64,000 nucleotides of DNA from Vannielia litorea (GCF_018424695.1 NZ_QTNQ01000003.1:51225-115224), one strand, 5' to 3'; counted from the first letter of the stretch, positions 8,411 through 18,748 are shown. Notes: generated from the sequence alone by a model not told the origin. Numbers and translations are program-made.

Positions 8411-10294
8411 TCAATCATCATCGTCGTCGTCATCCCGCGCCCGCTCTTCCTGAATCTCGCGCACAAGCGCCGCTTCCAGGTCCGAGTTCAGCTCGCGCGT
8501 GCGTTTCACGTAGGCCTCGTTCTGCGTCAACGGCACCTCGGGCTGCCACAGTTCGGCCAGCTCCCGCAGCGTGTGCCGGTCGTGCTTGTAGAAGCTCTTT
8601 TCCACCTCGCTCGCCTCGAACTCCGAAAACTCCATGTTCTCGAGCACGTAGCGCCCGGCCCGCAGGCTGGAGTCGAACAGCTCGCGCACGATGTCGTTCG
8701 CTCCGGCCTTGTAAAGCTCATACACATGCAGCCTGTCACGGGCGCGGGCCACGATGTGGATGTCGGGGCGGGCTTCGCGGGCGTAGCGCACCAGTTCCAC
8801 CGCCGTCTTCGGGTTGTCGAGCGCCACCACCAGCACCTGCGCATGATGGATGCCCGCCGCATGCAGCAGCTCGGGCCGCGTAGGGTCACCGAAGAACCCC
8901 TTGAAACCGAAGCGGCGCAGAAGGTTGATGGTCTCCAGGTTGTGGTCGAGCACGGTAGTCTGCACGCCCGCAGCGCTCACCATTCGGCTCACGACTTGCC
9001 CGAAGCGCCCCAGCCCGGCGATGATCACCGGGGCGTTCTCGTCCATCTCGTCGGGCTCCGGCGCCTCGCTTTCGTCCGCCATCCGCTCCGAGAGCTTTTC
9101 GTAGAGAATGAAGAATAGCGGCGTGAGCAGCATCGTCATCGCCACCACCAGCAGCAAGACCTGCGCCAGCACCGGGTCCAGCATCCGCTGGCCGGTCATG
9201 AAGCCGATCAGCACGAAGCCGAATTCGCCTGCCTGCGCCAGCCCGAGGGTAAAAAGCCACTGCCCCTTTGTCCGCAGCTTGAAGATCCAGGCCAGCGCAT
9301 AGAGGATCAGGCCCTTGATCAGCATCACCCCAAGCGTAAGCCCGATAATGGTGAAAATGTTGGTCCAGAGCACCGTGAAGTTGATGCCCGCCCCAACAGT
9401 TATAAAGAACAGGCCGAGCAGCAGGCCCTTGAACGGGTTCAGGTCGGCCTCGATCTGGTGCCGGAACTCCGAGTTGGCCAGCATCACCCCGCCAAGAAAG
9501 GTGCCGAGCGCCGGGGAGAGGCCCACGAGGTTCATCAGGAAGGCGATCATCACCACCATCAGCAGCGCCGTGGCGGTGTAGAGCTCGCGCAGCTTGGCCA
9601 TGTGGATGAAGCGGAACAGGGGGCGCGTCAGGAAGATGCCTGCGAGGATCACCGCCGCCACCGCGCCCACCGTCACCAGCGCCACGCCCCAGCCGGGCAG
9701 GCCCTCCACCAGCGACATGGTGTGATGCGCCTCCTCGCTCCCGCGCTGGATGGCCCCGCTCGGGTCGAGTTGCGGCACCAGCGCAACGGGCAGCAGCGGC
9801 AGCACCGCGAGAATCGGGATGACGGCAATATCCTGCGTCAGCAGCACCGAGATGATCGACCGCCCGCCCGGCGACTGCATCAGCCCCTTCTCGCTGAGGG
9901 TTTGCAGCACGATGGCGGTGGAGGAGAGCGCAAAGGTCATGCCCACGGCGAGGGCAAGGCTCCAGCTGAGCCCCAGCGCCACGGCACATCCCGCGATCAC
10001 GAGGCTGGTGCCCACCACCTGCAATCCGCCCAGCCCAAGCAGCCGGTGCCGCATGTTCCACAACGCCTTAGGCTCAAGCTCCAGCCCGATCAGGAACAGC
10101 ATCACGACCACGCCGAACTCGGCAAAGTGTTGCAATTCCTGGGTTTCCGAGCCGACGAGCCCGAGGATCGGGCCAATCACGATACCCGAAAGCAGGTAGC
10201 CCAGCACCGAGCCGAGGCCCAGCCGTGCCGATATCGGCACGGCGACCACAGCCGCGCTGAGGTAGATCACCGCCTGGTAGAGAAATCCTTCCAT
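8411..10294 (-). CDS. CPA2-family monovalent cation:proton antiporter with RCK (TrkA-N) domain (KefB/C-like)
   Basis: 627 residues from the ATG at 10294 (MEGFLYQAVIYLSAAVVAVP). An in-frame ATG 63 bp upstream adds a non-membrane stretch and is less likely. The N-terminal ~385 residues form about 12 membrane segments of the Na+/H+ exchanger fold (GYLLSGIVIGP, LTQDIAVIPILAVLPLL). A cytoplasmic TrkA-N Rossmann domain follows (PVIIAGLGRFGQVVSRMVSAAG), which binds nucleotide and gates the channel. The tail ends in seven aspartates. KefB/C proteins export K+ in exchange for H+ during electrophile stress. YbaL/RosB-type antiporters look alike, so the precise type is not certain. Confidence 0.92.
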   Translation of the reverse strand: MEGFLYQAVIYLSAAVVAVPISARLGLGSVLGYLLSGIVIGPILGLVGSETQELQHFAEFGVVVMLFLIGLELEPKALWNMRHRLLGLGGLQVVGTSLVIAGCAVALGLSWSLALAVGMTFALSSTAIVLQTLSEKGLMQSPGGRSIISVLLTQDIAVIPILAVLPLLPVALVPQLDPSGAIQRGSEEAHHTMSLVEGLPGWGVALVTVGAVAAVILAGIFLTRPLFRFIHMAKLRELYTATALLMVVMIAFLMNLVGLSPALGTFLGGVMLANSEFRHQIEADLNPFKGLLLGLFFITVGAGINFTVLWTNIFTIIGLTLGVMLIKGLILYALAWIFKLRTKGQWLFTLGLAQAGEFGFVLIGFMTGQRMLDPVLAQVLLLVVAMTMLLTPLFFILYEKLSERMADESEAPEPDEMDENAPVIIAGLGRFGQVVSRMVSAAGVQTTVLDHNLETINLLRRFGFKGFFGDPTRPELLHAAGIHHAQVLVVALDNPKTAVELVRYAREARPDIHIVARARDRLHVYELYKAGANDIVRELFDSSLRAGRYVLENMEFSEFEASEVEKSFYKHDRHTLRELAELWQPEVPLTQNEAYVKRTRELNSDLEAALVREIQEERARDDDDDDD

Positions 10295-10423
10295 GACACC
10301 TGCCTGTTCCGACCTCTCCAGAAGTATCAGGCGCGGGCCAAAATGGAATGGCCGCAACGCCGCATTGCGCGGGTTTTCCGCCTGCGCAGGGGCACAAAAT
10401 CTTTCACTGGGTTACAGGCGGCC

Positions 10424-10882
10424 TCAGAGCGGCAGCGGGCCGTCGGGCTTCAACTGCGCCATCACGATCTGGCTTTGGACCCGGGCCACCGAGGAGTGGG
10501 GCAAAAGCACCTCCTGCACGAGCCGGTTGAGTGCTGCCAGATCGGTGCAGAAGATCCGCAGCAGGTAATCCGCATCGCCCGTCATCACCCATGCGCTGGT
10601 GATCTCCGGCGTGGCAGCGACAAGGGCCGCAAAGCTTTGCGCGGCATCCGGCGCATGGGCCGCCATGTGCACCTGGATCATCGCCTGCACCCCAAGCCCC
10701 ACCGCCTCCGCATCGACCCGCGCCGCATAGCCCGAGATCAAGCCGGCGGCCTCAAGCCTCTGCCGCCGCCGCCCGGCCTGGCTGGGGCTGAGGCGAAGGT
10801 GCTGGCCGAGGCTTTCGGCGGTCTGGTTGGCATCTTGCTGGAGCAGGCGCAGCAGCGCCGAGTCGGTCTTGTCCATGGCCAT
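10424..10882 (-). CDS. Lrp/AsnC-family transcriptional regulator
   Basis: 152 residues. The winged HTH is at about 4-60 (DSALLRLLQQDANQTAESLGQHLRLSPSQAGRRRQRLE) and is followed by the RAM ligand-binding domain (QAMIQVHMAAH, SAWVMTGDADYLLRIFCTDLAAL). An ATG 6 bp further in (MDKTD) is an alternative start. It is divergent from hppD across 129 bp, and such Lrp proteins commonly regulate neighbouring amino-acid catabolic genes. I therefore infer that it senses tyrosine, phenylalanine or a derivative and controls hppD. Confidence 0.93.
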   Translation of the reverse strand: MAMDKTDSALLRLLQQDANQTAESLGQHLRLSPSQAGRRRQRLEAAGLISGYAARVDAEAVGLGVQAMIQVHMAAHAPDAAQSFAALVAATPEITSAWVMTGDADYLLRIFCTDLAALNRLVQEVLLPHSSVARVQSQIVMAQLKPDGPLPL

Positions 10883-11011
10883 GCGGATAGTCTGCGTCTT
10901 TAAGCGATTTTTTGAAATGATGCCGCACGAAGCAGGGCAACTTCAACGAAGAATGCGCAGATTTATCCCTCACCATGCGCTAAACTTCTGCAAAGCGAAC
11001 AGGAGATACCC

Positions 11012-12115
11012 ATGGGACCCTTCCCTCATGACGCCCCCAAGGCGACCATCACCGATGAAAACCCCGCCGGCACCGACGGCTTCGAGTTTGTCGAATTCGC
11101 CCACCCTGACCCCGAGCACCTGCGCGAGACCTTCCGCGCCATGGGCTATACCCACGTTGCCACCCACAAGACCAAGCGCATCGAGCTTTGGCAGCAGGGC
11201 GACATCAGCTACCTGATCAATGACGAGAAGGGCACTCATGGCCGTGACTTCGTGGAAGAGCACGGCCCCTGCGCCCCCTCGATGGGTTGGCGCGTGGTGG
11301 ACGCCCAGCATGCCTATGACCACGCGGTGAAAAACGGCGCAGAGCCCTACGACGGCCCCGGCAAAACCATGGATGTGCCCGCTATTCGCGGCATCGGCGG
11401 CTCGCTGATCTATTTCATCGAGGACTACTTCGAAACCAGCGCCTACAATGCCGAGTTCGACTGGCACGACGATGCGCACCCGCAGGGCGTCGGCTTCTAC
11501 TACCTCGACCACCTCACCCATAACGTCTTCAAGGGCAACATGGACAAGTGGTTCCAGTTCTACGGAAAGCTCTTCAACTTCCGTGAAATCCGCTTCTTTG
11601 ACATCGAGGGCAAGTTCACCGGCCTGTTCTCCCGGGCGCTGACCTCGCCTTGCGGGCGCATCCGCATTCCGATCAACGAGGACCGGGGCGAGACCGGGCA
11701 GATCGTGGCCTATCTGAAAAAGTACAACGGCGAAGGCATCCAGCACATCGCCGTGGGCGCGCGCGACATCTACGAGGCGACCGACGCCATTGCCGAGATG
11801 GGCGTCAAGTTCATGCCCGGCCCGCCCGAGACCTATTACAAGATGTCGAAGGAGCGCGTAGTCGGCCACGAAGAGCCGCTGAACCGGATGATGAAGCACG
11901 GCATCCTGATTGACGGCGAGGGCGTGGTGGACGGCGGCGAAACCCGCATCCTGCTGCAAATCTTCTCGAAAACGGTGATCGGCCCGATCTTCTTCGAGTT
12001 CATCCAGCGCAAGGGCGATGACGGCTTCGGCGAGGGCAACTTCAAGGCGCTGTTCGAGAGCATCGAGCAGGAGCAGATCGAAAGCGGCGAGCTGAAACCG
12101 GAGGATGCGGCCTAA
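11012..12115 (+). CDS. hppD: 4-hydroxyphenylpyruvate dioxygenase
   Basis: Fe(II) enzyme that converts 4-hydroxyphenylpyruvate to homogentisate in tyrosine catabolism. 367 residues, close to the family norm. The two-His-one-Glu iron triad is His167 (LDHLTHNV), His245 (IQHIAVG) and Glu329 (FFEFIQRKG). The C-terminal segment (GDDGFGEGNFKALFESIE) is the conserved lid helix region. The ATG has a good AGGAGA ribosome site. No homogentisate dioxygenase or fumarylacetoacetase lies beside it, so the rest of the pathway must be elsewhere. It is probably controlled by the divergent Lrp gene. Confidence 0.96.
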   Translation: MGPFPHDAPKATITDENPAGTDGFEFVEFAHPDPEHLRETFRAMGYTHVATHKTKRIELWQQGDISYLINDEKGTHGRDFVEEHGPCAPSMGWRVVDAQHAYDHAVKNGAEPYDGPGKTMDVPAIRGIGGSLIYFIEDYFETSAYNAEFDWHDDAHPQGVGFYYLDHLTHNVFKGNMDKWFQFYGKLFNFREIRFFDIEGKFTGLFSRALTSPCGRIRIPINEDRGETGQIVAYLKKYNGEGIQHIAVGARDIYEATDAIAEMGVKFMPGPPETYYKMSKERVVGHEEPLNRMMKHGILIDGEGVVDGGETRILLQIFSKTVIGPIFFEFIQRKGDDGFGEGNFKALFESIEQEQIESGELKPEDAA

Positions 12116-12184
12116 GGGCAGCTCCTCGGGCCCTTCGGACCCTCCTCGCACCTGCGATGAGGACCGCAAGGGCCGAAGAGCAGA

Positions 12185-13003
12185 TCAGCCCTTCGTCACC
12201 GCGTCCAGCGCCGTCAGCCGGTCGAGCACGACCGGAAGATCCTGCAACTTCAGCATGTTCGGCCCGTCCGAGGGCGCGGTGTCTGGGGCTTCGTGCACCT
12301 CCATGAAGACCGCCGCGCAGCCTACCGCCATCGCCGCCGCCGCCAGCACCGGCACATACTCGCGCTTGCCCCCGGTGGAGCCGCCAAGCCCGCCGGGCTG
12401 CTGCACCGAGTGGGTTGCGTCGAAGACCACGGGGTAGCCCGTCTCCGCCATGATCGGCAGGCTGCGGAAGTCGCTGACCAGCGCGTTGTAGCCAAAGCTC
12501 GTGCCCCGCTCGCAGAGCATGATCCGCTCGTTGCCCGTGCTGGCGATCTTCTCGGCCACGTTCGCCATGTCCCAGGGCGCCAGAAACTGGCCCTTCTTCA
12601 CATTCACCGCGCAGCCCGTCTCTCCGGCGGCCAGCAGCAGGTCGGTTTGGCGGCAGAGAAAGGCGGGGATCTGGAGGATGTCCACCACCTCGCCCGCCCG
12701 CTGCGCCTGCGCCACGTCATGCACGTCGGTCACCACCGGGCAGCCGAACTCCTCGCGCACGGCGGCCAGCACCTCCAGCCCTTTCTCGATGCCCAGCCCG
12801 CGCTTGCCCGAAAGCGAGGTGCGGTTCGCCTTGTCGTAGCTGGCCTTGAAGATGAAGGGCACACCCCGCTCCGCCGCCATCTCGCCGATCCTCGCGGCCA
12901 GCATCCGCGCGTGGTCGAGGCTCTCCAACTGGCAGGGGCCGGCGAGCAGCGCGAAGGGCCGGGTGTTGGAGATGGAAATGCCGCCGATGTCTACCGTTTT
13001 CAT
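12185..13003 (-). CDS. kdsA: 3-deoxy-8-phosphooctulonate synthase (KDO-8-P synthase)
   Basis: Condenses phosphoenolpyruvate with arabinose-5-phosphate in KDO synthesis for lipopolysaccharide. Start set at MKTVDIGG (272 residues). A longer frame would add 13 residues with no family match. Signature regions are [35 protein letters not shown] and [19 protein letters not shown]. Cys24 in LAGPCQLES occupies the position used by metal-dependent KDO-8-P synthases (E. coli has Asn there), so this is probably the metal-dependent class, which is inference. It is convergent with hppD. Confidence 0.95.
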   Translation of the reverse strand: MKTVDIGGISISNTRPFALLAGPCQLESLDHARMLAARIGEMAAERGVPFIFKASYDKANRTSLSGKRGLGIEKGLEVLAAVREEFGCPVVTDVHDVAQAQRAGEVVDILQIPAFLCRQTDLLLAAGETGCAVNVKKGQFLAPWDMANVAEKIASTGNERIMLCERGTSFGYNALVSDFRSLPIMAETGYPVVFDATHSVQQPGGLGGSTGGKREYVPVLAAAAMAVGCAAVFMEVHEAPDTAPSDGPNMLKLQDLPVVLDRLTALDAVTKG

Positions 13004-13058
13004 GCCCGCGCCTCTCGCTGAAATGTTCGCGCAGGGGAACACCGCGCGGGCCGTGATG

Positions 13059-15428
13059 TCAAACCGTCAGCGGGTCGCGGGCGGGGACAAGCAGTTGGCG
13101 CAGGGCGCTGCGGGAGAGGCCGCGCAAGGCGCGCCGGGGGAGAAGCGGGCGCACCGTGGGGCCATAGACGACCTCGGGCGAGGCACCGCCGAGCACCGCG
13201 CCGAGGCCGGGCAGGGCGGCGATCAGCGCGATAAGAGCCTCCGGGTCAAGGCTGCGCAGGGCCCAGGGGCCGGGGTAGAAGCTCGCCTGCCAGAAGCCGC
13301 CTGCGCGCAGCAGCCCGTGGCGCGGCAGCAGCAGGTGGTGGTAGCGCACCCGGCGGCACCCCTCGGCAATTCGCACGCCCGGCACGCCCTCAAGCGCCAT
13401 GTGCCTGGCCCGCACGAGCCACTCCTCGCCGCCGAACCGGGCGAGGAAACAGTGCTGACGTGACACCTTTTGCCCCGCCACCACCACGGGTTTCAACTCG
13501 GGCCGGGAGGACAGGAGCGCAGGCCCGCAGGCCCGCGTGCCGCTCCAGAGCAGGCGCTCTACCCCGCGCGAGGTCAGCACCGCATCGCCCGCGCGCAGCG
13601 CCTCCACCGGCACCGGCCCGTCCGGCGTGTCGATGGATGTGCCCGTTGTGAAACAGGGGATCCCCATCGAGAACATCGTCGAGGCATCCATCGTGGCCGG
13701 GTCCACACCCAGCAGCGTCACGCTCTCACCGCCGGGGAAGGTAAGCACCGCGTTCCCCGCGCCATCATCGCTCACCGCAATGTCGAAGCCGCTGACCGGC
13801 CCCATCGCCGAAATGTCGAACTGGTCCACCGTCTGGCCCGATTCCAGCGTCATGTCGAAATCGGTGATGGTCACGCTGCCATCGCCCGGCTGCAGGAAGA
13901 GGATATCGTAGCCGTCGCCGGTGGTGACAGTGTCACTCCCCGCGCCGCCATAGATCTCGTCATGCCCGGTGCCCGCGTCGATCACGTCGTCGCCCGCACC
14001 GCCATAAATCTCGTCATCGCCGCCGCCGCCGGTCAGCGTGTCGGCCCCATCGCCGCCGGTGAGTGTGTCGGAGCCGTCGCCCCCATCCAGCACATCGTCG
14101 CCCGCGCCGCCAATCACCGTGTCGTTGGCACCCCCGCCAGACAGGCTCACGCCGGTAGATGTTGCACTGGCATCCAGCGTGTCGGACCCCGCGCTGCCGG
14201 TGATCTCCTCGATGCCGGTGAAACTGCCGGTGGAGCCTGTCTGCACCCAGCCGCCCGCGCCGTCGCTGGTATAGGTCACGGTCACGCCGCTGCCGAAAAA
14301 GCAGACCTCGTCGGTCCTGTCACCGCCGGTGATTGTGTCGTTGCCGTCGCCCTCGGGGATGAGGAAGGTGTCGTTCCCGGTGCCGCCATCCAGGATGTCG
14401 TCGCCCGTGCCGCCCCAGATGGTGTCGGCCCCATCCCCACCGCTGATCGCGTCGGCACCCGCGTTGCCGATGAGCAGGTCATCGCCCTCGCCACCGCTGA
14501 GCGTGTCGCTGCCGCTGCCACCGGCCAGCGTGTCATCGCCGCCCTGACCGCCAAGAGTGATATCGGCCGCCTGCGCCGAGGCGTCGATGATATCCGCCCC
14601 CTCGGTGCCCCCTATCTCCTCGACCTCCCAGAACTGGCCCGAGGCCCCGGTGAGCGTATAGGTGCCCTGCTCCCAGCCGTCGAATGTCACCGTTACGCCG
14701 CCGGTGCCGGAGAAGGAGAGCACGTCGTGGTCGCCCGTGCTCTCGCCGAGGCTGACGATATCGTGGCCGTCGCCCTCGGCGATCAGCACGACGTCGGAGC
14801 CATCTCCGGCGTGCAGCCAGTCATCCCCGATGCCGCCCGAGATGGTGTCATCCCCGACAAGGCCGTAGATCAGGTCAGACCCCGCACCGCCGCTGATGAT
14901 GTCATCCCCGCCATGGCCCGTCAGCGTGTCGTCGCCGTCGCCGCCCTCCAGCACATCGTCGTAATTGCCGCCCTCGACCGTGTTGATATCGGCCTGCTCG
15001 TAGGTCGATGTGGTGAGGTCGGCATAGGCAATGCCCGGTGTACCGGCGGAGAGAACGGTGGTGATCTGATAGTCGACGCCGGGCTGCACCTCTCCGTCGG
15101 CGACGTAGCCCACCAGTATACCGTCGATGTGCACCTCGTAGATCGAAACAGTCCCACCATTGCCATCGTCCAGCACCGCGCCCCAGCCTGAAAGGTTGGC
15201 GCTGCCCGATTGCAGAGGCGTGCCGGATGCGTCCGAAACCACGCCGGTCTGGCCTGCGCTGCTCTGGTCGAAGCTGGCATCCGCAGTGTCGGTGATGTCG
15301 AAGGTGTAGGCGTGGGTCGAGGCTGACCAGTCGCTATCGAGGCGCACATGGCTGCCTACCCCGGGGGCGCCACCGCCCACCACGATAAAATCCGCGCCGT
15401 TGTAGCCGCCGATCGAGTAAAGGGACAT
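13059..15428 (-). CDS. RTX calcium-binding repeat protein with C-terminal Hint domain
   Basis: 789 residues with no Sec signal, as expected for a type I-secreted protein. The N-terminal part (residues 1-150) is a beta-rich domain of unknown role. Three blocks of glycine/aspartate nonapeptides (GGxGDDxLxGG type) lie at about 155-215, 290-350 and 430-515. From residue about 592 a Hint (Hedgehog/intein) domain begins ([20 protein letters not shown]). It has its catalytic-type Cys at the start and the internal SRQHCFL block. The tail is Arg-rich. This Hint-terminated RTX type is common in Rhodobacterales. No type I ABC exporter or adaptor gene is adjacent. Function is unknown; surface or matrix protein is a reasonable guess. 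Confidence 0.88.
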   Translation of the reverse strand: MSLYSIGGYNGADFIVVGGGAPGVGSHVRLDSDWSASTHAYTFDITDTADASFDQSSAGQTGVVSDASGTPLQSGSANLSGWGAVLDDGNGGTVSIYEVHIDGILVGYVADGEVQPGVDYQITTVLSAGTPGIAYADLTTSTYEQADINTVEGGNYDDVLEGGDGDDTLTGHGGDDIISGGAGSDLIYGLVGDDTISGGIGDDWLHAGDGSDVVLIAEGDGHDIVSLGESTGDHDVLSFSGTGGVTVTFDGWEQGTYTLTGASGQFWEVEEIGGTEGADIIDASAQAADITLGGQGGDDTLAGGSGSDTLSGGEGDDLLIGNAGADAISGGDGADTIWGGTGDDILDGGTGNDTFLIPEGDGNDTITGGDRTDEVCFFGSGVTVTYTSDGAGGWVQTGSTGSFTGIEEITGSAGSDTLDASATSTGVSLSGGGANDTVIGGAGDDVLDGGDGSDTLTGGDGADTLTGGGGDDEIYGGAGDDVIDAGTGHDEIYGGAGSDTVTTGDGYDILFLQPGDGSVTITDFDMTLESGQTVDQFDISAMGPVSGFDIAVSDDGAGNAVLTFPGGESVTLLGVDPATMDASTMFSMGIPCFTTGTSIDTPDGPVPVEALRAGDAVLTSRGVERLLWSGTRACGPALLSSRPELKPVVVAGQKVSRQHCFLARFGGEEWLVRARHMALEGVPGVRIAEGCRRVRYHHLLLPRHGLLRAGGFWQASFYPGPWALRSLDPEALIALIAALPGLGAVLGGASPEVVYGPTVRPLLPRRALRGLSRSALRQLLVPARDPLTV

Positions 15429-15513
15429 CGGAGTGCCTGCCTTCCGGTCTGAACCGGAAGAGGCCTAGCGCAGTGTGGTTAAGATAGTACCAAGGTGCGT
15501 CCGACCAGTCCGC

Positions 15514-18500
15514 TCAGCTGCGCGGCATCGACAGGGTGATATTCCGCCCGCGCTTCACGTAGCGCAGCTCGCTCTGGCCGATGGCGGCCACCTTGCCGCC
15601 GTCCAGCCTGTCACCGGCCTTCACCTTCACCAGCCGGCCCGAGGGCAGCCGTACGAGCGCGCGGCGCTGCGAGGGCGAGCCGAACACGCCGATCAGGTTG
15701 ATATCGCGCAGTTTCAGCGCATTGCGGTCGGTGGCAGCCTTGGCGACGGAAGCACTGGAGGGCACCCGGGGCGCCACCTTCTGATTGCGGGGCAGGGCGA
15801 CGGCGGCACTCGCCGTCTGCTCCGGCTCTTGCCTGGCGGCGGCGGCGGCCTGCTTGCGGGCCTCTGCTTGTTCACGTTCAGCGCGTTTGCGGGCTGCGGC
15901 CACCTTGCGCTCGAAGCCGCGGGGCTTGGCGGCGGGCTGGCGCGATTTGGCCACGGCAAGCCGCGAGGCGTTTTGCAGTTCAGCCGCGGCGCGGGCCTCG
16001 GCCTCCGCCTGGGCGCGCGCCTCATCCTGTTGCAACTCGGCGGATTCTTCGGCGCTGTTGCGTACCGCCTCCTCTATCGCGGCCTGACGGCTGGCCTCGG
16101 CCTCGTCCTGGACGGATTGCGGGCGGGCCTTCGGGCGCAGACCGGCCAGCTCGGCGCGGGTGCGCCCGCCCAGTTGGGCTTTCTCGTTCTCTTCCACCAG
16201 CCCCTGTGGGCGGGCCCGGGGCCGAAGTCCGGCAAGCGGGTTGTCGTCTTCCGCGCCCGGTTCCGCTTCTGTCTCCGCCTCGGCGGCCTCTAACTCTGCC
16301 TCTGCGGTTGTGTCTTCCGAGGTGCCGGGGCGGGCACGGGGCACCACACTCGGGCGCCCGGCATAAAGCGTGATGCCATCCGCCGTGACCACACCCTCTT
16401 CGGTCGGCTGGATGCGGCCCTCGTCGTCAAACACCACAACCTGGCCCGGTGGCACCGGGCCGGGCTGGCGGGGCAGGGCGGTGTCGGTGCCGCCCTCGGT
16501 GCCCGCGCGCGGCAGGGCCACAGCATCATGCGGCTGAACGCTGGGGTCGATGGAGGCGATATAGATATCGTCAGTGCTCTCCTGCTCGGGGAGCGAGGCA
16601 AGCACCGGCGCCTGCTGCCAGATACCGCTTTCCGTATAGGCCGCCTGCGCCTCTTCGGCGCTCATCCGCGGGGCCACATCCGCTTCCGGCTCGGGCTCGA
16701 AATCTGCCATCTCGTCATCGGCGGGCAGCGAATCGGCGTCGATCTCGGGGAGCGGCGGGTTCTCCAGCATCGGCTCGGCCAGCTGCGGCTCGTCCTCGGG
16801 CATTGCCGAGAAGGGATCATCCGTCAGGCTGGCCAGGTCCACCGGTTCGCCGGTGTCAAAGTCGTCGGACGGTGCCTGTAGCGCTTCGGCAAGCTCCGCC
16901 TCGCCCTCGGGGTCGGTGGTTGCGCCGCTGGTGCCCGCTTCCGAGAAGGTGATCGAGCGCGTCAGCCCGCCATCCTCCCCCAGCAGCGGCACCGACGAGG
17001 CGCTGGCAACCACCTGCTCGCCCTCTGCCGCGGCCTGCGCCACGGTCTCGTCATTCGCGAGGAACAGCTTCGACCACAGCCCAACAAGCCCCATGAACAG
17101 CAGCAGCGCCATGGTCAGCGCCACGGGAAAGCCCTTGCGCGCCTGGGCTTTCTTCTTGCCGCGTGCGCCGAAGATGGTGAACTCGCCGGGCGCCGCCTCT
17201 TGCGAAATCCGCTCCGGCAGATCGCCGGGCGTGGGGCGGGGCAGGGGAGCGGCGATGATCTCGGGCGTCAGGGAAGGCGCCTCGGAACGTCGCAGCGCCG
17301 ACACCCGATCACGGAAGGAGGCAAAGGCCGCCTTGCTGCGCGGTGCGCCATCCTGCGCGGAAATCTCGGGGTCGCCCTGGGCCGCGACCGGGGCGGCCTT
17401 GAGAGCTTCGAGCGTGTCAGTGGCCAGCGCCGGGGCCGCAGCCTCCGTCGGCGCGGCCTCTTCGACCGTCCGCTCGCTTCCCGCTTTCGCGGGCGAGGCC
17501 GGAGTTTCGCTGCGTGTCGCGCCGCCCAGCTTGCGGCTCGGCGCAGCGCCGTCAGCACTGCGTGCGCCACCCAACTTGGGGGCCTTGCCTTCGTCGGAGG
17601 TTGCGCGGATCGAGCTGAAAGAGGGCAGAACCGCCGGGGTCTCGGCGGCTGCGTCGTCCGCCGTCTCGGCTTCCGTGCGCGCAGCGGCCTCCTGCGGCAG
17701 CTCTTCCGCAGCTGCCTCTTCGGCGGCGGCGTCCGGCAGAGCAGGGGCGTCCTGCATCTCTGCGCCTGCCTCGACCGGCGCCTCGATCTCTATCGGCTGG
17801 TCACCTGTCTCATCCCGTGCGTCCGGTGGGCCGAGCGCAGCCGCGGGGTCCTCCAACTCGGCGTCGCCGGGCTCATCGACCTCCTGCGCGGATGCGACCT
17901 CGTCTACGTCTACAACGTCTTCCTCTTCGGCGGTGCTTACCCGTGCCTCACTTGCCGGGGCCTCTTCGGGAACCGAAGCTTCCACCACCGGCTCGCCTGG
18001 CGCATCAGCCGCCTCGTCAAGCGGGGCGGCCTCCTCCGGTACGTCCGGCCCGTCCGGTGCGTCAGCCAGGTCTTCTGCTGGCGCGGCCTCACCCGGCTCT
18101 GCCTGCGTGGCGACCGCCGGCGCATCCCAAACGCCCACCACCGTAATCGGCTCGGCATCGGCCACCATTCCGGGGCCGGCGGCAGGCCCTCTGTCGGCAG
18201 GGCCGAAGAAGGGCTCCCGCAGGAAGCCCCCGCGCGGCGGCACAGCCACAAAACCCACCGGGCCGAAGCCGTGCTCACTGGCAAAGGCCCGGGCTTCGTC
18301 CAGTGTTTCGCGGGCGACGACGGCAATCTGCAAGGTTTCGCCGTCCGATTCCCAGTCGAACACGAGGTCCGACACCTCGTAGGGCGTGGCCCCAACCAGC
18401 GCGGCGCGCACGCGCACCTCGTCGGCCAGCTCGTCCTTGCCGCTCGCCGGGCAACTGGTGAACAGGATCTGGCTGTTGGGGAGGACCAGCTTGGTCGAAA

Positions 18501-18660
18501 TATCTCGGCCATCCGCTGCCTTGTCCCGCAGCGCGGCAAGGTCGTCCGACAGGCTGTCGGCATCCAGCGACACCCTGCCAATCCGGCGCCAGCCGTCATC
18601 TGCGCGGCGCAGAAGTGAAATGCCATCGTGGCTGAGGTCCAGGGCGAATTCAGGCGTCAT
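15514..18660 (-). CDS. Large inner-membrane protein: GspL/PilM-like N-domain, disordered linker, one TM, GspC/PilP-like C-domain
   Basis: 1048 residues; such Ala/Glu/Pro-rich proteins are often mislabelled as translation initiation factor IF-2. Residues 1-165 (FALDLSHDGISLLRR, KLVLPNSQILFTSCPA, LQIAVVARETLDEA, HGFGPVGFVAVP) resemble the cytoplasmic actin-like domain of GspL/PilM. Residues ~165-505 are acidic Ala/Glu/Pro-rich and probably disordered. A single TM (ALTMALLLFMGLVGLWSKLF) is at about 509-531 after a KKK/R-rich stop-transfer stretch. The periplasmic part contains three RPxARP-type motifs. The last ~70 residues (LRDINLIGVFGSPSQRRALV, VKVKAGDRLDGGKVAAIGQS) resemble the GspC/PilP homology region. 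No other secretion or pilus genes are adjacent. The domain assignments are by eye. Confidence 0.72.
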   Translation of the reverse strand: MTPEFALDLSHDGISLLRRADDGWRRIGRVSLDADSLSDDLAALRDKAADGRDISTKLVLPNSQILFTSCPASGKDELADEVRVRAALVGATPYEVSDLVFDWESDGETLQIAVVARETLDEARAFASEHGFGPVGFVAVPPRGGFLREPFFGPADRGPAAGPGMVADAEPITVVGVWDAPAVATQAEPGEAAPAEDLADAPDGPDVPEEAAPLDEAADAPGEPVVEASVPEEAPASEARVSTAEEEDVVDVDEVASAQEVDEPGDAELEDPAAALGPPDARDETGDQPIEIEAPVEAGAEMQDAPALPDAAAEEAAAEELPQEAAARTEAETADDAAAETPAVLPSFSSIRATSDEGKAPKLGGARSADGAAPSRKLGGATRSETPASPAKAGSERTVEEAAPTEAAAPALATDTLEALKAAPVAAQGDPEISAQDGAPRSKAAFASFRDRVSALRRSEAPSLTPEIIAAPLPRPTPGDLPERISQEAAPGEFTIFGARGKKKAQARKGFPVALTMALLLFMGLVGLWSKLFLANDETVAQAAAEGEQVVASASSVPLLGEDGGLTRSITFSEAGTSGATTDPEGEAELAEALQAPSDDFDTGEPVDLASLTDDPFSAMPEDEPQLAEPMLENPPLPEIDADSLPADDEMADFEPEPEADVAPRMSAEEAQAAYTESGIWQQAPVLASLPEQESTDDIYIASIDPSVQPHDAVALPRAGTEGGTDTALPRQPGPVPPGQVVVFDDEGRIQPTEEGVVTADGITLYAGRPSVVPRARPGTSEDTTAEAELEAAEAETEAEPGAEDDNPLAGLRPRARPQGLVEENEKAQLGGRTRAELAGLRPKARPQSVQDEAEASRQAAIEEAVRNSAEESAELQQDEARAQAEAEARAAAELQNASRLAVAKSRQPAAKPRGFERKVAAARKRAEREQAEARKQAAAAARQEPEQTASAAVALPRNQKVAPRVPSSASVAKAATDRNALKLRDINLIGVFGSPSQRRALVRLPSGRLVKVKAGDRLDGGKVAAIGQSELRYVKRGRNITLSMPRS

Positions 18661-18719
18661 CGAAGGAATTTCCGACCAAAGGGTGCAGGCCAGCAGCGGC
18701 CCGCGAAAAACTCCCTTAG

Positions 18720-18748
18720 TCTATACAGTCTTACCTTCCGGTTTTCAA
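18720..18748 (-). promoter_or_regulatory. Predicted promoter of the 1048-residue membrane protein gene
   Basis: On the minus strand TTGAAA (18748-18743), 17-bp spacer, TATAGA (18725-18720). It sits 60-90 bp before the start codon at 18660. Good spacing and an AT-rich context make this one of the clearer promoters in the window. Confidence 0.6.

Noticed and set aside
9458..10903. 481-codon plus-strand frame across the antiporter and Lrp genes
   Set aside because: It spans two genes on the other strand and their intergenic region, with His/Arg-rich translation typical of shadow frames.
13900..15000. Periodic repeats that could suggest a CRISPR or satellite array
   Set aside because: The period is 27 bp (nine codons) with variable sequence, exactly what RTX nonapeptides give. 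There are no conserved repeats with unique spacers.
13470..15191. 573-codon frame antisense to the RTX protein
   Set aside because: It mirrors the glycine/aspartate repeats. Translation is repetitive with no recognisable fold.
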